This document shows positions 1 through 8,710 of a DNA stretch of 64,000 bases, in pieces. The stretch spans positions 310,001-374,000 of the forward strand of contig JAFKKG010000010.1 in assembly GCA_017305715.1 (NCBI GenBank), in the 5' to 3' direction. The DNA comes from Hyphomicrobiales bacterium. Its GTDB lineage: Bacteria; Pseudomonadota; Alphaproteobacteria; Rhizobiales; Xanthobacteraceae. Numbering within the stretch: the stretch's first letter is position 1; each line of letters starts with the position of its first letter. Under the pieces are notes generated by a model. That model had not been told where the DNA came from. It ran no database searches and worked only from the letters and a program-made list of their open reading frames with translations. The position numbers were made by a program, and so were the translations under genes.

Positions 1-625
1 CGTGCCGCCTGTCCGCTTTGAGGTAGCGGCAGAATCAACTTAAACGGCCGGGATCGATGCGCTTAGCGGTCATTCAATGATGAAAATGCAAAGTCTGGGC
101 AGGGCACGAAATGCACCGCCGAACGCGATTCGAACTCTCTCACAGCCGATTGCCGCCGCTTCTACGCTTCTTCAACGTAAGCTGTCCTTCAATCGCCTTT
201 GCGCGGCAATCGGCGGTGTTCGGCGTTTTTCAATAGGATTGATTTCGGAATATATGGCGCGCCACGCCGGGCGAAGAATAGCCCTCTGTTAAGTTGCACC
301 TTTGCCGCGATAGATCGTACTGAACAAGCCTGGCGCGAGCGCTAGGCAATATGGAAAATAAGAGAGGTCGGCATCGTCCTTGAAACTCAAGGCGTTTGCT
401 GATAATGGCCGTGCGTCGAAAATGGTGGACCGGTTTGGTGAGCCCCGGTCAACCCGTAGCGCGAGCTGAGGGTCTCGATCCAGCCCCTGATGGGCCGCGG
501 ACCACGACGAAGGCGGACGTGTGTCGTCTTCGTGGGATCGCGTGGGAAAATCGAAGCAATCCGACTGAAGACAGCATTCGTCCTTCGCCGTGCCTGCGGC
601 ACCATGTTTGAAGGACTCACCAACT
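1..625. other. Stretch without a recognisable gene
   Basis: No reading frame here looks like a real gene: the frames are short, have no convincing ribosome binding site and match no family I recognise. An inverted repeat with 11-bp arms (145-155 and 204-214) encloses about 48 bases. An 11-base string, GATTCGAACTC at 127-137, also occurs in the T-arm of the tRNA-Arg gene at 5969-5979. The stretch may be decayed DNA or an island edge, but that is inference. Confidence 0.4.
145..214. repeat. Inverted repeat with 11-bp arms
   Basis: GCCGATTGCCG (145-155) and CGGCAATCGGC (204-214) are exact complements around 48 bases. No gene or terminator context was recognised, so its meaning is unclear. Confidence 0.45.
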
Positions 626-2170
626 ATGGAACGAACATCCGTCATCATCATCGGCGGCAGCCTTGTCGGGCTGTCCGCCTCGCTCTTCCTCGCCTGGCGG
701 GGCGTGCCTCATATTCTCGTCGAAAAGCATAGCGGCAGTTCGCCGCATCCGCGCGCGATAGGCTTCACCGAGACCAGCCTCGAACATTTCCGCGCGGCCG
801 GCATCGCCGATCACATCCCCCAGGTGCCGGCCGATATGCGCCTGCGCCGGGTCAAGGCTGCCAGCCTGACTGGCGAGAGGCTGGAAGAGACCTACTGGAC
901 TCCGGAGAAATGGCCCAATCGGAGTGCGGTCGACCTGTCGCCCTGCACCGGCGCGGCTATCGCACAGGACAAACTGGAGCCGATCCTGCGCGAGGCGGCG
1001 CGTGATCGGGGTGCCGACATGCGACTCGGCGTCGAAATGGTCTCGTTCGCGCAGGACGACAGCGGCGTCTCGGTCCGCCTGCGTCCGCGCGATGGCGCAC
1101 TCGAATACGAGATCGCCGCCGACTATATGATTGCCGCCAGCGGCGCAGACAGCACGATTCGCGAGATGTTGGGCATCACACGCAGCGGTGTCGGTCATCT
1201 GCGCACCTTGCGCAGCGTTCTGTTCCGCTGCCCGGCAGCCGATGCGGCGCTCGCTTCCGGCTTCCAGCAATATGAGATCGAGCAGCCCGATCTACGCGCC
1301 TTCCTTACCACCTATGGCGACAGCCGCTGGGTGCTGATATTCGACGACGACCGCGAGCGGAGCGAGGCGGAACTGCGCACGGCGGTCCTGCGGGCGCTCG
1401 GCCGCGAAATGGAGTTCGAGATCATCACCACCGGTCGCTGGGAAATGGCGGGCCGCATCTCCGACCGTTATTCGCTGGGCCGCATCTTCCTTGCCGGCGA
1501 CGTCGCGCACCAGTTGCCGCCGACGCGCGGCGGGTTCGGTGCCAATACAGGAATCGATGATGTTTGGAACCTTGCCTGGAAACTCCAGTGGGTGCTGGCC
1601 GGAACGTCCATGCCGCACCTGCTCGACACCTATGACGCCGAACGCCGCCCGATCGGCTGGTTGCGCCATCAGCAGACCTTTTCGCGGCCAGATTACGCGA
1701 AGTGGGTCGATGCCACGTTCGAGCCCGATCGGCTGTTCGGCGACGACGCGATGGAGTTCGGCCAGTTGGTGCGATCGTCGGCGGTAATCGGCGCTGGTGA
1801 CGACCTTCCTGCGGCGGCATCGCCGACCGTTTGGGCTGGCCAGCCGGGCACACGCGCGCCGCACGCCTGGATTGGGCGGGGCGGCGAGACGATCTCGACG
1901 CTCGACCTGTTCGGCAAGGACTTTATCCTTATGACCGAGGACCAAGCCTGGCTGGCTGCCATCGGAGGCTTGCCGATCAAAGGATATTTGGTCGGATTCG
2001 ATATCGTTTTCCCGGAGGGAGGTGCCTTCGAGACCCGTTTCGGCATCTGCGGCAAAGGCGCAACACTGATCCGGCCCGATGGCATCGTTGCCTGGCGCAC
2101 CGATAAGTCCGCCGATGTCGGAGAGCTGCGCCGCGTCATCGCGCAAGTCGTCTCGGAAAGGGCGCGTTAG
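626..2170 (+). CDS. FAD-dependent aromatic-type monooxygenase
   Basis: This 514-residue flavoprotein belongs to the PheA/TfdB/MhpA-like FAD-binding monooxygenases, which hydroxylate aromatic or polyketide substrates using NAD(P)H and O2. The N-terminus has a beta-alpha-beta dinucleotide fold (GGSLVGLSASL, about residues 9-19). The second FAD motif, FLAGDVAHQLPP, is near residue 288 and is followed by the RGGFGANTGIDD segment typical of the family. The C-terminal 130 residues resemble the thioredoxin-like domain of phenol hydroxylase relatives. I chose the ATG at 626 because AAGGA lies at 611-615; an upstream in-frame ATG at 590 lacks such a site. The gene stands alone, so the substrate cannot be inferred from neighbours. 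Confidence 0.85.
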   Translation: MERTSVIIIGGSLVGLSASLFLAWRGVPHILVEKHSGSSPHPRAIGFTETSLEHFRAAGIADHIPQVPADMRLRRVKAASLTGERLEETYWTPEKWPNRSAVDLSPCTGAAIAQDKLEPILREAARDRGADMRLGVEMVSFAQDDSGVSVRLRPRDGALEYEIAADYMIAASGADSTIREMLGITRSGVGHLRTLRSVLFRCPAADAALASGFQQYEIEQPDLRAFLTTYGDSRWVLIFDDDRERSEAELRTAVLRALGREMEFEIITTGRWEMAGRISDRYSLGRIFLAGDVAHQLPPTRGGFGANTGIDDVWNLAWKLQWVLAGTSMPHLLDTYDAERRPIGWLRHQQTFSRPDYAKWVDATFEPDRLFGDDAMEFGQLVRSSAVIGAGDDLPAAASPTVWAGQPGTRAPHAWIGRGGETISTLDLFGKDFILMTEDQAWLAAIGGLPIKGYLVGFDIVFPEGGAFETRFGICGKGATLIRPDGIVAWRTDKSADVGELRRVIAQVVSERAR

Positions 2171-2511
2171 AACGGCGATCGCCTCAACAATCTCAAGTGG
2201 CGACCGCGCGGGTCTGAAAGGGCGCGCGGTCACCGCCAACTCACCGCGTTGTACGATAGCGGTTGATCTGGCGGTCTCGCCCGGCATCACTCGCAGCAGG
2301 CACGCAATGGGAAAGCAAGGCGGTTGAGATCAGTGGCGACGGTGCGTTGCTTTGGGTTCGGCGACGACAGTGCGAACACAGTCGAGGCGCTGAAATGACT
2401 TCGTCGTCTCTCGCGCCGAGATCCCCTTCATGATCACGGTGCGCACTTGGGCGGCCTTCGATGATAGAAAACCCTGTCGCCTTTTTAAGCGAGGGGTGAC
2501 TCCAACCACGC
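2171..2511. other. Intergenic stretch, no gene seen
   Basis: Short overlapping frames exist on both strands, but none has a plausible start signal or recognisable product. It lies between the monooxygenase and a possible small minus-strand ORF. No repeat or RNA gene was noticed. Confidence 0.35.
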
Positions 2512-2676
2512 TTAGTGGGGAAGTCTGCCGTCGATGCGAGCCCACAACTTGGCCGCACGCTCCTCCCGATCCTTCTTGCGGAACTCGGTCTCTGACCGCT
2601 CGAACTTCGCCATTTCCGCTTCAACGGCGCGCATGAAGGCTTCATGCTGCGTCCCAGCAATTTGCGTGTGTTCCAT
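2512..2676 (-). CDS. Possible small hypothetical protein
   Basis: The frame encodes 54 residues, highly charged and probably helical (MEHTQIAGTQHEAFMRAVEA at the start, then a Lys/Arg/Glu-rich stretch). The composition looks protein-like rather than random, and an alternative start lies ten codons upstream at 2706. The ribosome binding site is weak (TTAGGTG before the ATG). I recognise no family. It lies in a gene-poor, possibly decayed region, so it may not be expressed. Confidence 0.35.
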   Translation of the reverse strand: MEHTQIAGTQHEAFMRAVEAEMAKFERSETEFRKKDREERAAKLWARIDGRLPH

Positions 2677-3389
2677 CGTGGCACCTAACTTCAGCTGGCC
2701 GAGCACCTGACCCTATCTGATCGGCCGAAACCGGAAAAGGTTCATGACGCTTTATTCCCGCGAAAGGACCCTACCAAGAATGTCGGTGCCAGTGTTGAGC
2801 CAAGTCAAATGCGACTCTCGGCGGTGATCTGGTTGTTAATGGCTTTGCGCTGTCAGACCGGGATGGCCGACGATCAATCAACTATAGCTATCTTGCGACG
2901 CGCTTTCGATAAAGTGCTTCTTGACGCGCGGTTTTGTGATCGAAAGTCGGCTTCTGCCCTCGAAATCGCTGAACATCCGCTACGGACCGCAGCGGATGGG
3001 GAACGCGACCTTTTTCCGATTGAAATCTTCGGCTTTCAAGAAGGCCACGCCGTTGCCTGACCAGACCGCATAAGCGCCGTGGGCGGCTGGGACGTCAGCC
3101 ACAATCTTGGACCTGAGACATTGAAAAGGGAGGCGACTCCCTCCCAGCCCTCGATCTCGGCAAAATTGGCCCATACGCGCCATGTCCGCTATTCGCCCGG
3201 TAGGCGACCGGACCGCGGGCATCACGGAACGGCAGTTTTGTGCCAAGGTTGAGACGTGCGCGCGCGTAGCAAAACCCGAAAATTTACGGGGGTCTGCCAG
3301 TTTCCGATAGCGAAACCCACCGAACCTTAAGAGGCCTTGCCTAAAAGCTGCGCAACAAATCCTGGCTAGGCCTTTGGATGGGAGCAGTT
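2677..3389. other. Gene-poor stretch upstream of the chemotaxis gene
   Basis: About 700 bases hold only one doubtful frame (2809-3060, listed separately). The final 130 bases before the chemotaxis gene presumably carry its promoter, but I could not identify a convincing sigma-70 or sigma-28 element by eye. Confidence 0.35.
2809..3060 (+). CDS. Doubtful small ORF, possibly decayed gene
   Basis: The 83-codon frame starts with a hydrophobic stretch. Its middle (AILRRAFDKVLLDARFCDRK, then SALEIAEH) reads like a natural amphipathic protein, but the C-terminal third does not obviously continue it. No good ribosome binding site precedes the ATG. I do not recognise a family. It could be a fragment of a once longer gene in a degenerating region; I would not rely on it as a functional gene. 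Confidence 0.25.
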   Translation: MRLSAVIWLLMALRCQTGMADDQSTIAILRRAFDKVLLDARFCDRKSASALEIAEHPLRTAADGERDLFPIEIFGFQEGHAVA

Positions 3390-5366
3390 ATGAGCATTCA
3401 AGGGTTGTCGGGGATTGCGGGAGTAATGCGCTTTGGCTTGCGTGCTCAAATCCTTTTACTGGGGATCACAGGTGTCCTGGTCGTCGGTGCAATCTATCTG
3501 GTCGGGCTGCAGATTGAAAACAGAAGCCAGCGGATAGCCGACCGCTTCGCGGCGCTGGAGTCGACGACCGCGAAAGTATCAGAAGGACTGCTTCAGGCAC
3601 GCGAGGTTCCGACGGAATTCCTCCGCAAGCCGGACGTCAGGAAGATAGTTGTTCACGATGAACTCGTGAAAGCAGCGGTCGACCAGCTTTCAGATATTGA
3701 AGCGACAGCCTCCATGTTGCCGGAAGGCGATCCATTGCGGCAATCGCTGTCGTTTCGAGCGGTCATCACCAGTTATACCACCCGCTTTTCCAATGTGGCT
3801 TCAGCGCAGAAGCTGATCGGTCTTAATGAGAATGATGGCTTGCAAGGTAAGCTGAGGTCCGCCGTACACTCGGTGGAAAGCAAGCTCAAGACCTTCGATC
3901 AGCCTCGGCTTGCGGTCCTCATGCTGATGATGCGGCGGCATGAAAAGGACTTCATGCTGCGCAATGACGAGAAGTATGGCGACGAACTGGGCAAGCGTTC
4001 CAACGAATTTCTGACAGAGCTTTCGGCGTCGGATTTGCCTGAAGCGTCGAAGGCCGAAATCGTCAAGCTGGTGCAGAGTTACAAGGCGAGTTTTCTGGCG
4101 TTCATGGCAGGTCAGAGCACCTTGACCGAAGAGGCCGAAGACCTCGCACAGATTTACGACCGCCTGCGGCCGGCATTGACGGCTGTCCGAAAGTCCGCCG
4201 ATGAGCGGCTCGAGATCGTCAAGACCGACTTGGCCGGGGTCCAGCGCGCCGTTGTCTGGTCAATCTGCATGACTGTGCTGGTCATGATGGCGGCAGCGTT
4301 GCTGTTCGGACGTCGGCTGACGCGCCCGCTGATTAACATGGTTGATGCTATGGAACATCTGGCGCGGGGAAATCTGGATTGGGTCATAGAACGCACCAAT
4401 CGCCACGACGAGATCGGCAAGATGTCGAGTTCGTTGTCCGTATTTCAAGGCAAGCTGCTTGAGAATCGGCGATTTGCGGCCGATCAGGAAGAAGCCAAAG
4501 GCGCGGCCGAACGTGATCGCCGGGATACCATGCTCAGGATAGCTAATGACTTCGAGCAGGCGGTAGGCAGAATTGTGGAAACCGTTTCGGCGGCGTCGTC
4601 CGAAATTGAAGTTGCAGCCGGCAGCCTGACAAAAACCGCAGAAGCGACGCAGGGACTGTCGGCGACCGTTGCCGCAGCATCGGAGCAATCGTCTGCGAAC
4701 GTGCAGTCCGCGGCGGCGGCTTCCGAGCAGATGGTTTCGTCGGTCAATGAAATCGGCCGTCAGGTGGAGGAGTCCCAACGGGTGGCGACGGCCGCGGTCG
4801 CGCAGGCCGACCAAACCAAAGCTCGTATCGCGGAACTGTCCCATTGCGCCGAGCGCATCGGCGATGTCGTGAAGTTGATTTCAGCTGTCGCCGCGCAAAC
4901 CAATCTACTCGCATTGAATGCCACCATTGAGGCCGCCCGCGCGGGCGAGGCTGGCAGAGGCTTTGCGGTAGTCGCGACCGAGGTCAAGGCGCTGGCCGCA
5001 CAGACCGCGAAAGCGACGGAAGAAATCGGTAAACAGATCGCGCAGATGCAGTCGGCAACCGAGCATTCAGTAGGTTCAATAATGGAAATCGGCCAAACGA
5101 TCGAGTCGATTTCACGGATTTCCTCCGCAATCGCAATCTCCGTCGAACAGCAGGCTTCAGCTACTCAGGAAATCGCTTGTAATGTTCAGCAGGCGGCTGT
5201 CGGATCGCAGCAGGTGTCGAGCAACATTTTCGAGGTGAGCCGAGGCGCGTCCGATACCGGGTCAGCCGCTGAACAAGTTCATGGCGCTGCTATCGCACTG
5301 TTGAACGAGAGCAACCAACTCAAAACTGAGGTCAATCAATTCCTAAGATCGGTCCGCAGGAACTGA
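3390..5366 (+). CDS. Methyl-accepting chemotaxis protein with HBM-type sensor
   Basis: This 658-residue transmembrane chemoreceptor would signal through CheW/CheA to the flagellar motor. A first membrane helix lies near residues 19-39. It is followed by an all-helical periplasmic domain of about 245 residues containing RRHEKDF (near residue 182), a signature I associate with helical bimodular (HBM/PilJ-like) sensors. A second membrane helix is near residues 288-308, then a HAMP domain. The cytoplasmic hairpin tip is clear ([20 protein letters not shown], near residue 500). The C-terminus has no NWETF-type CheR-docking pentapeptide. I prefer the ATG at 3390, preceded by GGGAG, over the one at 3378. 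HBM domains often bind small organic acids, but the ligand here is unknown. Confidence 0.9.
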   Translation: MSIQGLSGIAGVMRFGLRAQILLLGITGVLVVGAIYLVGLQIENRSQRIADRFAALESTTAKVSEGLLQAREVPTEFLRKPDVRKIVVHDELVKAAVDQLSDIEATASMLPEGDPLRQSLSFRAVITSYTTRFSNVASAQKLIGLNENDGLQGKLRSAVHSVESKLKTFDQPRLAVLMLMMRRHEKDFMLRNDEKYGDELGKRSNEFLTELSASDLPEASKAEIVKLVQSYKASFLAFMAGQSTLTEEAEDLAQIYDRLRPALTAVRKSADERLEIVKTDLAGVQRAVVWSICMTVLVMMAAALLFGRRLTRPLINMVDAMEHLARGNLDWVIERTNRHDEIGKMSSSLSVFQGKLLENRRFAADQEEAKGAAERDRRDTMLRIANDFEQAVGRIVETVSAASSEIEVAAGSLTKTAEATQGLSATVAAASEQSSANVQSAAAASEQMVSSVNEIGRQVEESQRVATAAVAQADQTKARIAELSHCAERIGDVVKLISAVAAQTNLLALNATIEAARAGEAGRGFAVVATEVKALAAQTAKATEEIGKQIAQMQSATEHSVGSIMEIGQTIESISRISSAIAISVEQQASATQEIACNVQQAAVGSQQVSSNIFEVSRGASDTGSAAEQVHGAAIALLNESNQLKTEVNQFLRSVRRN

Positions 5367-5734
5367 CCTGCGTTCGGATGTCCCGTAAACGCGTCTACAG
5401 AAAGCCTTTTGGTCTTGATTAGGGGCCGGACCCCAATCGTTCGCTCACAGTTACCAGTGAGTAGTCGAGTGGCCTTGGTCACATGAGAGACGGGAATGAT
5501 GAGGCTATGATGAACGGGAAGAGCCGGGATGCCTTTGCCCATCAGGTGATAAATCGCGTTCGTCACACCACGCTTGGCGTAGTGCTTGATCATCTCCGAA
5601 GGCCACGGGTCTGGGAGCTTGCCAGTACCCAACATGGCGGACGCGTAGCGCTTTACGATGCCACGTTTGCCAGGAAGGACACGCTCATATGGATCACCCT
5701 TCGAGAGAGTCCAACGCCTCCTCAAGCAACGCAT
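5336..5734 (-). pseudogene. Decayed reading frame, possibly mobile-element derived
   Basis: This frame of about 130 codons has a protein-like central part (YASAMLGTGKLPDPWPSE, later GIPALPVHHSLIIPVSH). Its N-terminus overlaps the integrase-like fragment in another frame, and its end runs 30 bases into the 3' end of the chemotaxis gene on the opposite strand. I see no credible start codon with a ribosome binding site near the conserved part. The family is not recognised with certainty; the GIPALPVH(D)SL-type ending recalls proteins found on rhizobial mobile DNA. I take it as a truncated remnant. Confidence 0.4.
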
Positions 5735-5852
5735 GGAAAATGGACACGCGCTCCTTGGAAGCGCTCATGACCCTTGCGGTTGCGTCTTGCCGCCCCTTCG
5801 GCACTCTTCGGGGTACATGGTAGTTGCCACGCTCGTTCTTGATCAGTCCCAT
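5694..5852 (-). pseudogene. Integrase N-terminal remnant beside tRNA-Arg
   Basis: The 52 codons starting MGLIKNERGNYHVPRRVPKG and continuing to SASKERVS resemble the N-terminal arm-binding segment of tyrosine recombinases common in Bradyrhizobium islands. They break off after about 50 residues, whereas such integrases are usually 350-500 residues, and the catalytic Arg/His/Tyr domain is absent. The fragment is read in the same direction as the tRNA-Arg gene and begins about 100 bases beyond its 3' end, the usual geometry for an element integrated into a tRNA. The family match is from memory of the motif, so moderate certainty only. Confidence 0.5.
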
Positions 5853-5953
5853 TCCAACATGCATCGTTGACCCCACCGCTTGATACCTGTGCGGCAGGAC
5901 GAAGCTATTGAGCTATCGAGTTATTCCCAAAAAGAAGGGGCTTCTGATGGAAA

Positions 5954-6030
5954 TGGCGCGCCCGAAGAGATTCGAACTCCTGACCCCCAGATTCGTAGTC
6001 TGGTGCTCTATCCAGCTGAGCTACGGGCGC
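5954..6030 (-). tRNA. tRNA-Arg (anticodon ACG)
   Basis: Read on the minus strand, the gene folds as a complete cloverleaf: acceptor GCGCCCG pairs with CGGGCGC, the D-arm is GCTC/GAGC, and the anticodon stem CCAGA/TCTGG encloses loop CTACGAA with anticodon ACG. The T-arm has the loop TTCGAAT. The discriminator G is followed by an encoded CCA, giving 77 bases. ACG is read as ICG after deamination and decodes CGU/CGC/CGA arginine codons. A decayed integrase-like fragment lies just past the 3' end. Confidence 0.95.
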
Positions 6031-6220
6031 GTTTTTCGCTAGACACCGTGGGCCAAGCGCCCCGATGCATCCGAGAGTGGTTCGGAAACGTCGCGAAGAG
6101 CGCTTTAGCTACCCGCTCCGGCCCGGATTGGCAAGCGCCGGAACGCGGGTTCTGACAAGCGATTTGGCGGGGGGGGGTAACCCGGCCGGATCGGCCATAA
6201 AATGCAGCAGATAGAGTTGG

Positions 6221-7699
6221 TTACGCCCGCGCCCGCTCGTTGCGGACGCTCTGCAGTTCCACCGGGCGGTCGGGAATCGAGATCCGGAAGGTGGCGCCGA
6301 TGGTGCCTTCGACCAGATGGATATCGCCGCCATGGGCGCGGACCAGCTCGGCGGCGATCGCAAGGCCAAGGCCGCTGCCGCCGGGCCGGCCGGAGCTCTG
6401 GAACGCTTCGAACAGATGTTCGCGCGCGCGCGCCGGCACGCCTGGGCCGGTGTCGGAAACCTCGATGATCGCGACTGACCCTTCGCGGCGGCCGGTGATG
6501 CGAATCTGCAGGGCCGCCGCGTCGTCCTTCGGCCGGCTTTCCAGGGCCTGCGCGGCGTTGCGCACCAGGTTGAGCAGCACGCGGAACAGCTGATCGGGAT
6601 CGGCGTCGACGGTGAGCCCGCGTTCGATCGCGCTGATCCAGGCGATCGAGCCATCGGCGGCAAGGCCCGCCGATTCGCGCACCTCGGCCACCACAGGCTC
6701 GACCAGGATCATGCGGCGGACGGGGGCAGCCTCCTGCACCCGGCCATAGGACAGTGTCGATTGGCAGAAGTCGATGGCGCGCTCCAGCGAGCGCATCAGT
6801 TTCGGCGCAAAGCGCTGCACCCGCGGATCGGGCACGCTGGCGAGTTGGTCGGACAGCAATTGCGACGAGGCCAGCAGGTTGCGCAGATCATGGTTGATCT
6901 TGGAGACCGCAAGACCGAGGGCGGCAAGCCGGCTCTTCTGATGCAGCATCGAAACCAGGTCGCGCTGCATGTCGGACAATTCTCGCTCGGCGACGCCGAT
7001 CTCGTCGCCGCGCTGGCTCGGCACGATGATGCGCGCCGAGCTTTCCGGGTTTTCGTGGAAGCCGACCAGGCTCGCGGTGAGCCGCCGCATCGGCCGCACG
7101 AACAGATAATGCAGCGCCAGATAGACGAGACCCGCGGTCAGCATCGCGATGCCGAGCGACACCAGCAGCACATTGCGCGAGAAGCGGTACATCGCCTGCC
7201 GCAGCGGTTTTTCGTCAAACACGACTTCGATGAATTGCGCCCCGCCCGGCGCCGGCCCCACCAGGCGGATGGTATGGTTGCCGGTCTCCAGCATGGTCTC
7301 GAAGGAATCGACGATCGCCGACCACACGGTCAACGTCCGCATGTCGATGTCGTGGTCGATCGCGGCCGGCAGATCGGCGCTGGCGAGCAGGCGCCGCTGC
7401 TGCCCCATCTTGATCGCGACCGCGCGGGCGCCGACGCTCTTGAGGATCTGCCGCGCCAGCGAATCCGGGACCATGCCGGATGGCGCGGCGTCCAGCACCA
7501 AGGCTGCGGTGTTGGCCGCGGCCAAGCGGTCGTTCAGCCGGTTGATCCGGAAGTTCGCGATCGTCGGCACGTACATCATCAGGCCGGCAATCATGACGAG
7601 GGGGATGGTCAGCAGCAGCAGCTTGCCGGACAGGCCGAGCCGGCGCGGCGCTGGCCGCGGCGCTTCAATGATGGGCTGGTCGTCGGTCGCTGACACCAC
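6221..7699 (-). CDS. Orphan sensor histidine kinase
   Basis: This 492-residue membrane histidine kinase starts at a GTG. A transmembrane helix lies near residues 26-46, then a periplasmic sensor of about 125 residues and a second helix near 175-199, followed by a HAMP-like linker. The phosphoacceptor is His about 270 in KINHDLRN, an H-box variant. The ATPase domain shows the N-box (LLNLVRNAAQAL), G1 (VSDTGPGVP) and G2 (GGSGLGLAIA) motifs. No response regulator is adjacent: the next gene is rpmH on the other strand, so its partner lies elsewhere. The input signal cannot be read from the sequence. Confidence 0.88.
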   Translation of the reverse strand: MVSATDDQPIIEAPRPAPRRLGLSGKLLLLTIPLVMIAGLMMYVPTIANFRINRLNDRLAAANTAALVLDAAPSGMVPDSLARQILKSVGARAVAIKMGQQRRLLASADLPAAIDHDIDMRTLTVWSAIVDSFETMLETGNHTIRLVGPAPGGAQFIEVVFDEKPLRQAMYRFSRNVLLVSLGIAMLTAGLVYLALHYLFVRPMRRLTASLVGFHENPESSARIIVPSQRGDEIGVAERELSDMQRDLVSMLHQKSRLAALGLAVSKINHDLRNLLASSQLLSDQLASVPDPRVQRFAPKLMRSLERAIDFCQSTLSYGRVQEAAPVRRMILVEPVVAEVRESAGLAADGSIAWISAIERGLTVDADPDQLFRVLLNLVRNAAQALESRPKDDAAALQIRITGRREGSVAIIEVSDTGPGVPARAREHLFEAFQSSGRPGGSGLGLAIAAELVRAHGGDIHLVEGTIGATFRISIPDRPVELQSVRNERARA

Positions 7700-8129
7700 T
7701 ATCCGCCTTGATAACCCTGTTTTTCCCGGCCGGACCTCAGGACCGGCCTCATTGCCGCTGCCCGCACGCTGATTTGCGAGGATGCGTTCCGGCCCCCGGA
7801 CCGGTCAAATTACCGATCGCTAATGTCGGCCCGCCCCGATGTAAGGGGCGAACGGCCTTTTCGCTGCTAAAAACCCCGCGAAAACAATAATATTCGTTCC
7901 AATTGCGTTATTTTCGAGAACCTCGATTGCGGCACCGCGCAACATTGACGAAAACAGGTCGCTCCCGTATAAGCCGCGCAATTGTCCGCGATGGCCCGGT
8001 CTGACCGGGGGCGGCTCATTTGGGGCCGTAAACGGCCCGTTTGGGCCGGCCAGCATCTCCGGACTTACCTTCAATTCAGCGGCAAATCGCGATTTAGCGG
8101 CAGCTTGCCAGGTTAGCGGAGAACTACCC
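7700..8129. other. Kinase/rpmH divergent intergenic region
   Basis: This 430-base region separates the minus-strand kinase from rpmH. It holds a strong sigma-70-like promoter for rpmH (7945-7973), leaving a leader of about 150 bases before the rpmH GTG. The leader contains a small GC hairpin (GGGCC at 8023-8027 with GGCCC at 8034-8038). No other gene was seen, and no dnaA or DnaA-box cluster is present. Confidence 0.6.
7945..7973 (+). promoter_or_regulatory. Sigma-70-type promoter for rpmH-rnpA-yidC
   Basis: TTGACG at 7945-7950 and TATAAG at 7968-7973 are separated by exactly 17 bases, close to the ideal housekeeping promoter. Transcription would begin near 7980, giving a leader of about 150 bases before the rpmH GTG. 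The assignment rests on the motif match and its position upstream of a ribosomal-protein gene. Confidence 0.7.
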
Positions 8130-8264
8130 GTGAAGCGGACTTATCAACCCAGCAAACTGGTGCGCAAGCGCCGTCACGGCTTCCGCGCCCGTCTCGCCAC
8201 GACCGGCGGCCGCAAGGTTCTCGCCGCGCGCCGTGCGCGTGGCCGCAAGCGTCTGAGCGCCTGA
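8130..8264 (+). CDS. rpmH: 50S ribosomal protein L34
   Basis: The 44-residue, Arg/Lys-rich sequence begins (M)[19 protein letters not shown] and ends RGRKRLSA, which is diagnostic of L34, a small protein of the large ribosomal subunit. It starts with GTG and has GGAG at 8118-8121. It is followed 25 bases later by rnpA, the nearly universal rpmH-rnpA arrangement. A strong promoter lies about 160 bases upstream. Length and sequence are normal for alphaproteobacteria. Confidence 0.97.
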   Translation: MKRTYQPSKLVRKRRHGFRARLATTGGRKVLAARRARGRKRLSA

Positions 8265-8289
8265 GCCGGGCCTCCCGGAGAAATTCCTT

Positions 8290-8691
8290 ATGGATCGGCT
8301 GAGGCAGCGGGCGGACTTCCTCGCCGTTGCCAATGGCGCGCGAGTCAACAGCACCGCCTTCGTGGTGCAGGGGCGTCGGCGTGACGATAATGGCCCGATC
8401 CGGATCGGTTTCACCGTCACCAAGAAGAACGGTACCGCTACCGAGCGCAATCGCATCCGGCGCAGGCTTCGCGAACTGGTGAAGCGGCTGGACGTCATGC
8501 CTATGCGACCGCACCATGATTATGTGCTAGTCGGGCGGCGCGCGGCGCTGCATCGCGACTTTGCGACCATGCTCGACGATCTTCGCCAGGCGCTGCTTCG
8601 CCTCGACCGGCAGCCAGCAAAATCGGCCAAGGCGGCTTCGGACAAGGCACTTTCGAATAACGACGACGGCGCGAGCCGGAACCCGAATTGA
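8290..8691 (+). CDS. rnpA: Ribonuclease P protein component
   Basis: This 133-residue basic protein binds RNase P RNA and assists 5' maturation of tRNA precursors. The family signature is seen as RIGFTVTKKNGTATERNRIR followed by RRLREL. The C-terminal 25 residues are a low-complexity Ala/Lys/Asn tail beyond the usual core. A GGAG at 8277-8280 precedes the ATG. It lies between rpmH and yidC, as in many bacteria. The small yidD gene that often sits between rnpA and yidC is absent here. Confidence 0.96.
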   Translation: MDRLRQRADFLAVANGARVNSTAFVVQGRRRDDNGPIRIGFTVTKKNGTATERNRIRRRLRELVKRLDVMPMRPHHDYVLVGRRAALHRDFATMLDDLRQALLRLDRQPAKSAKAASDKALSNNDDGASRNPN

Positions 8692-8710
8692 ATGACGAGA
8701 CCTTGAAACG

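Noticed and set aside
100-180. tRNA-like GATTCGAAC near the window start
   Set aside because: Folding either strand gives no acceptor or anticodon stem; the T-stem partner does not pair. It is not a tRNA gene.
8692-8710. Expected yidD gene between rnpA and yidC
   Set aside because: Only 19 bases separate the two genes, so yidD is absent at this position.
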